This document shows positions 58,001 to 64,000 of a stretch of DNA of 64,000 nt, piece by piece. The stretch covers positions 248,001 to 312,000 of the forward strand of contig JAGYVD010000009.1 in the NCBI GenBank assembly GCA_021209875.1, read 5' to 3'. Every line of letters begins with the position of its first letter. The first letter of the stretch is position 1. The position numbers were made by a program, and so were the translations under genes. This stretch comes from Rosellinia necatrix. Taxonomy: Eukaryota; Ascomycota; Sordariomycetes; Xylariales; Xylariaceae. A model generated the notes under the pieces. It did no database searches, was not told the DNA's origin, and was given only the letters and a program-made list of their open reading frames with translations.

Positions 58001-61000
58001 TAGGCAGAACGTCAATGGGTTCCCAGGTTTTTAGTCCTATACCATGCCATCGGTATACCGGTGTGGTGGCAAACGATATAAACCCGCCCTTTGACTCTCA
58101 CTAGCCCGAGTTCAACCCCTAATAAATCTGGATCATGTAGTGTACGGCACGCGTGATCTTGGCGCATAGATCCGTCATAACGGAACTCCCGCCATTCCCT
58201 GAAGTGGTAACCTGTGCTGCAGGGAGACACTTGACACACTACATACGCTTGAGGTCTCTTGCTGTGGTCTGTGATAGTGCAGTGTCCTATGTATGTATGT
58301 AAGGTGGGATGATCCTTGTCTCACTCTTAATAGTGTCCTGCGTCGGGCATTTCACCCATTTGGGCAAAATTCCGCTTCCCTCACGTTAATCCACAACGGA
58401 TCCATGCACTGTAACATGTCCAACTCACCAGATACCCCAGCTCTACCCAGCCTGTGTCTCTCACTCGAGATGACGCACGAGCCGGAAGGTGAATTGCAGG
58501 CTTTCCGAGTTTCTGCTGCCGTTGAATCCTTGTGCATGCCGGTTTAGTTCCTGTGCTATGTAGGTACACGTGTAACTCGTAGAGCTGAGACTCACCAACG
58601 GATCTTCCCGCGAAGAGCTCACGGCTGACGTTAGTAGGCTAAGCCTATTTCTGTTCGCGATCGACGAACAGTCGAGCCGTGCATATCGTTTTCAAAATCC
58701 GAAGTAGTCCGAAAATAAACCGCCATCCTGGCGAGTCATGATCGTTCCGGAAGGGGGGTTTCATCGCATTGTATCTCAACCAGCTCCAAGGAATGAAGGT
58801 AATGCCACCTTGCTATCCGCCTCCCAGTCTTCATGATAACAGGAACCACACTCATGACGACGCCATCCCATAAGCAAGCAATAGCATACGCGCCTATACC
58901 TACACTAGACACACACTAGAACATTATAGTGACCCTAGGACCTTTTCTAGCGCGCTACGGGATGAGAAGTATTGTAGTGTACACGACACGAGCCGTCCAC
59001 AGGGGATTCAAATCCCTGTAACACATCCGCATCCTAAACGTAGATCAGTGCTCCGGCTACCCTCGCTAGCTTTGCACGCCGTCAACCCAAACCGGCATAA
59101 TTTGTTTACAAGCTCGTTTCCTCACCTATAGAGAGCGATCGGCGTCCACAATTACCCGGAAGGAGTCTTTTATTTGGTACTCTCCGGCAGGCCCAAATTT
59201 CGTTAATCAAGTCCCTGAGCCAGCAGGAAAAAAGAAAAGGCCAAAACGCCCACAAGAGGATGGCGTCGTTTCAACTGACACCGCTAGAACTATAAGCGAG
59301 GCCGGGGTGCAGAGGCGTGGTGTATTCTTCGGGCTTTGACAAACGCCACAGACGAGACAAAAAACCGCCCAGAAACGACCCAACGCCAAGAGCACATCCT
59401 GGAAACGCCCACCGAACCAGCCGGCGCTAACCGGGTTCACCAGCCCGTCGGACCGTGGCGCAACGAAGTGAAACACCGGACGGCGAAAGATTTCAGCCCG
59501 CCGCCAGGTGGGCGTGCAGTCCGCCCTGTCGAAGCAGGCTGGTGTACAAACATTCGGCAATTCGTTCCCGAGAGCTGGGAATATGGCGGCATCGCTGCTT
59601 CTGCGGGATGTCAGGGTAAACCTAGGCACCTCTAGGGATCTTACAGAAACGTAGTAGCTAGTAAGAAGAGTTACGGAAACATACCATCATGTGCATCGTC
59701 GGGTTGTTGTATTTAGGGACACAGCACTCTACCTCACGTAATCGAGAGACCTTTGCCCTCAAGCGACGAGCCATGATTAAGTAAGGAATTTGTCGCAATC
59801 CACTCTCACCGCGGTAATCTAAGCGATGTGCAGAATAGGTAGAAGAGCGACGCTGCAGGGTTAGAATTACGGGAATGGAAATCGGCTAAGATGAGCCATC
59901 AATGCATGCTAAGCACTTGCTCCAGGCCACGAAATACGCATATCTACTTCCTAACTAACATCCCCTTCGCCCGAGGGGCCCGGCCCAAGATCCGTTTACC
60001 TTGGGGACGAGGAACGTGCGTGGACGTATAGTTGTCACTAGTTTACGATAACGGTAAGCCCAAGAGTATAGCTTTGCCAGACTATTGTTATGGTCATAGC
60101 CATGCGCACTATATCAGACATCACAGAAATTCAAGTTGCCGATTCAATAATGCTCGTTTCGCTTATACAATGGTAATAGTGATGTTGATTTTCTGTTCCA
60201 CTCCTACTCCGTACTAGGTGCCCTTCAGGATCGTCTTACTCAACAGCTGGGATATAAGCGCTGAGTGGCATCTTCAGACTCATAGAGTGCAGAGGCTAGT
60301 TTATGACTCTATTAATCCTTCGCAACTACCGTACCTCTTAACTTAACTACAACGGGCGTCCTAAGTGCTCTATAATCAAATATCTTACCGCCTCAGCCGA
60401 TGGTGCCACCCCCCCTACAGTGAACACATCCCAGTGGCTAATTACAGATTGTAAAGTTCCCAACATGATAGCACACTCTCATATTAGCGTGATAGTAATT
60501 CCAGTATTGCGATTACATCCTGCCACGGAGAGGCATGTTGATCTAGCCGGGGGGTTCATGCCTCATGTATTAATAATATGGTAATTTATCAACCAGCTGA
60601 CGATGCTAAATCTTCATGACGGAACGGCCCCAACAGGTCCGAGTCTGTAGCTCCCAACACCCCTTGTTAATTCGTCGACATGTGGCACTTGATTACTATA
60701 TACTCTCTCTAGGTGGCCGTTTTCCCACAATATACCCTTTTATTTGCCACCCCGTAAACCGCTATGCTATAAAAGCCATGTTTGTTGTACTACAATCCAA
60801 CGTTTTGGTTGAGGATATAGCAAGTGGATATAATCAACTGTTTGCAATATTATGTTGTGGACTCTCTATTTTGAAAATACCAGTGTTAACTTCAAGCACG
60901 CAATTTGTCAACATACCCCTCTTAATCTATGTTTTATATCCCCCCTCACCCTCATATCCTTATTAAGAAGGTAATTCGACGAAGATACTGTGTGGGTTGA

Positions 61001-64000
61001 TACATTTACGTGTATGATACCTCGCTTTACACCAAGGTATGTAGTCCAGCAACGCATGTGGCGTTGGCTATACTTGCGCTATGACTACGTCATTCTCGCT
61101 ACTTTTACCATTTTGGTATATGAGCCTCAATAGTATTGTTAGACTAATCCACGGACTACCCAAAAGTCAAAGCCAGGATAATATGACATGTCCAAGAAGT
61201 CCGTTAAACCTAAACTTGTTAAGGTGATACTAATCTCACTATCACGACTTCGGTAGTGGGTAGTTCCCCTCGACGTTTTCGGGCTTACCCTCCCCCCCCA
61301 CCCCTTTTTTCATGAAAAAAAAAAAAAGAGCGGGCGAGGGCACGAAGGAAAATGCTGCCTGAAATGTATGTGAAGAATTAAGTGTGCGGAGTTAGGCATC
61401 AGTCCAGACCTCTGCGGGGTTGATTCAGCCTACCTGCAGAATGTGGCCACTGACTAAACCCCCTATTAACTGAGTCGCTTATTCTCGTGATATTCTTTGC
61501 CCAATGGCAAACAGTAATAATTATCAGCTGATTCCGATTGCGTATGATTGCTCAGGTAGGCCGGGATCATGCCTCGAGCAAGCTAGAATCGTGCCTCTAC
61601 GTATACACCCAAGCAAGAATGTCGTGACTTCGACGACCACAACTGCGGCACTGGTATTGATGATCCAACGTTTTCTTCGATTCCTACAGACGGGCTTCTT
61701 AAGTATTAACGTCAACAAGCATAGGCTCGAGTTATTCTTCCGTAAATGCCGTCACTGGATAAAATCAGCAACTCGATGGTTTCGGTATTCAACGAGAATA
61801 CTCTGGCTCTCTAAGCTCATCGATGCGTATGGGGCTTGATATGGCAGTCATGCAGAGTCCTGGCATAAACCCCTCTGTCATATCGGCATATCACGGAGTC
61901 TGTGCAAGGTTTGTTGGTGCTGATGTCACCTCGATATGAGCGGCCGCCACATCTGGGGCCGCTGCAATAGGTATCAGCCTTTATGCCCGTCTCCTGGCAC
62001 GCCCCTTCAATGGCCCTAGGTCGCTTTAGTCCGGGCTGAGCCGATTTTAGAGCGCCAACGTGAGACTTTATCAACACCATCGCATGATTTTAGTCGCAGC
62101 TGAGCACATATCGCCGCGGTGGAAAATCTAGCCTTCGAGATGCAAGTACGACAACTTGGTTACAGATGGTCCACTGAGCAAAATTCATGGAATACGCCCA
62201 ATTAAAACTACTATTAAAAAGTATTGCACCGCCAGTCACTCAAATATTGAACCTCTAGAAGGACGCCTCGCATGCCACATCAATGGAATGACCCCCGTAG
62301 CCAAGTTGACTGGTCATCTCGGTGGTCTACTTCGCTGTGGAGGTGTTTTAGCAGAGCTTGATTACGTCGTTCACTATGGTGGCTGGAAACCCTTGCTCAG
62401 GTTTCCGATCGATTGCTCGGCCCCGATGGATTCTCTAAAAATGATATCATGCGACTTGTAGACTTCCGGTGTCGATGAGGAGTACGGGACTGTATTAGTT
62501 AGCCTGCGCTGCTGCAATATCTCGCGAAGCTTATCTTGTGTAGAGAAATAAAGGATCCATGAATGCGATACGGCAGTGGGACATCTAGGAGGTCCCTTCT
62601 CCATGGCGTAGAAAATACTTGATACCATAGATGAAGTCCCAGAGATTGAGGATGGGATGGTGAATGGAAAGGGGGGTTTTGCAACGGCACCTGGCGGCAA
62701 AGACCATGCAAAGTGATGAAGACAATGAGTTTGCTTTTACTGGTGATTATCCAAAAATGTCCCCTGCAGAACGGGCCGAGGCGAAGGAGCGAGACTGAAG
62801 ATAGGTTGAATCATTCGAGATGACCGAGTACTCTCCAAAAAAAAAAAAATGGCACCAAGGTGCTGGGTTCTATACAGAGAGAGCTACAGTGCTACAATCT
62901 ATCACCACTAGGCAGATGTCAAGTGGAAGTGCTTCACTGCGAAGTCTAGTCACTAATAGGGGGTAGAAGCTAGGTCATAGGTAAGAAGTAGTATAGGGCT
63001 AAAGTTCGACCGTATTCATCGTCGGAGCTCCTATCCTCTGGGGACTCCTAATCCTTATATACACCAAAATTCCACTAAATATGCACTGTAGGGTAGCCGG
63101 TGACACGTCATGCAGCTTATCCGCTTTATTGCGTGATTATGACGCTGAATGGATGGTTCCGTCCAGTTACCCGCTACAACAATCTTATTGCAAAAATATA
63201 TCACCGACTCGTTAAGATCTATTTATATATAAATTACAACATTTTCCAATGTTGATAAATGGAATGAAAGCCATATGTTGACCTAGAAAACGCAATTTCG
63301 GCATTCGAAGACAGACAAGATCTCCCATCGTCCCCGAAGCTCTCAGGTGTTAACTCGCTCTAGTTTGCTATGGCAATTCCTAGACAGACTTAATCCACTT
63401 GAACTTAAACCACCCCCTCTCGTGAGGTCGGCACTTAATTTGATACATGTTAAAAGAGAAGTGGTAAGTTTCCTGTATTATTTTGTGCTTAATCTGAACA
63501 TATATAATGATCTTAATAAGACGACCATTTCATCAGCGATTGTTGAATTCGAGACACATTGTGCTGATTACGTATTGGGAATCACTAAAGTCGAGACAAC
63601 AACACGAAGCCTTATTTATACCTCTGTTAGAATGAGCAAAAACCTAGGCCGGTTGTGGTTTTCAGTTATGCCGCGACGATGAAAACCGAGAAAATCAAAA
63701 TCAACGGGTGTAAGCTTAACAAGGTCTTCGCCTTGCCACGCGGCAATTCAATCTCCGTCTCGTCGCGTTTATGGGTGTGTCCAACGATGGCATTGCCCGC
63801 ATTACCGGCAATGTTGATACACGGGAGGATTTGTAAAGGCCGTCATCGGGAACCTTTTGTAGTAGATGCGTAAGAGGGGATCGGTTACCATCATACGTGC
63901 TCACAAGAATTGGTTCACGAGACGGGCGGCCCTATATGCCATTATCAATCAAGGAGAAATAGGCAAAATTAAGCGAGATAGAGAAGTACGGAAATTTAAA
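55038..64000. other. 9-kb region with no convincing gene
   Basis: Only short frames on both strands. There is a TAA microsatellite at 55899-55919, C and A runs near 61290-61326, and an A-run near 62838. A more GC-rich segment at about 59190-59640 has two coding-like open stretches in one frame broken by TGA at 59337; no family is recognised. No transposon or RNA gene identified. Confidence 0.5.
55899..55919. repeat. TAA trinucleotide repeat
   Basis: About seven TAA units. Confidence 0.85.

Noticed and set aside
57736..58104. 122-codon frame in the right-hand desert
   Set aside because: Weakly coding-like but with no recognised motif, no good neighbours and a length expected by chance.
58995..59020. 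tRNA T-arm-like hairpin (CAGGG ... TTCAAAT ... CCCTG)
   Set aside because: No acceptor stem, D-arm or anticodon arm could be built around it.

Overview
The window is nuclear DNA from a filamentous ascomycete (Pezizomycotina, most likely a sordariomycete). The genes are intron-containing, with GT-AG introns of about 50-240 nt and CTAAC/CTGAC-like branch sites. The protein set is typically fungal: GH131 glucanase, DUF3433 membrane protein, CmcJ/AsaB-like oxidoreductase and a CSP-1-like C2H2 factor. Long AT-rich or ORF-poor spacers and TACCTA/GGTACC promoter repeats fit this too. I could not assign a species.

Layout. 0.4-2.4 kb: ankyrin/double-BTB protein. 3.5-4.9 kb: membrane-anchored or secreted SGNH hydrolase. 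5.5-7.8 kb (minus): secreted mucin-like protein with five repeated four-cysteine modules that I do not recognise as any named family. 7.8-10.8 kb: AT-rich desert. 10.8-12.0 kb: secreted GH131 glucanase with five exons, one intron being GC-AG. 12.9-15.8 kb: large DUF3433 membrane protein. 15.8-19.2 kb: AT-rich desert. 19.2-20.4 kb (minus): disordered Ser/Pro-rich protein. 20.4-26.0 kb: spacer. 26.0-28.3 kb: conserved coiled-coil protein whose frame has no upstream ATG and is cut by an in-frame TGA before a coding-like tail. 29.6-30.7 kb: Sco1 copper chaperone. 31.3-32.8 kb: CECR5-type HAD hydrolase. 34.4-37.1 kb: choline kinase. 38.0-39.2 kb: CmcJ/AsaB-like oxidoreductase. 39.2-54.0 kb and 55.0-64.0 kb: long stretches with no convincing gene, flanking a lone CSP-1-like C2H2 transcription factor at 54.1-55.0 kb.

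The genes do not form one pathway. Sco1 and the HAD protein are adjacent and both probably mitochondrial. The SGNH hydrolase, cysteine-module protein and GH131 enzyme form a loose run of secretory-pathway genes beside AT-rich DNA. The most novel items are the cysteine-module protein (tandem secreted CX3C...CX3C units around an invariant SQGK) and the 26-28 kb gene with an ATG-free leader of about 1.29 kb and a mid-frame TGA. Splice sites were inferred by eye from frame continuity and family resemblance; no alignment or search was run.
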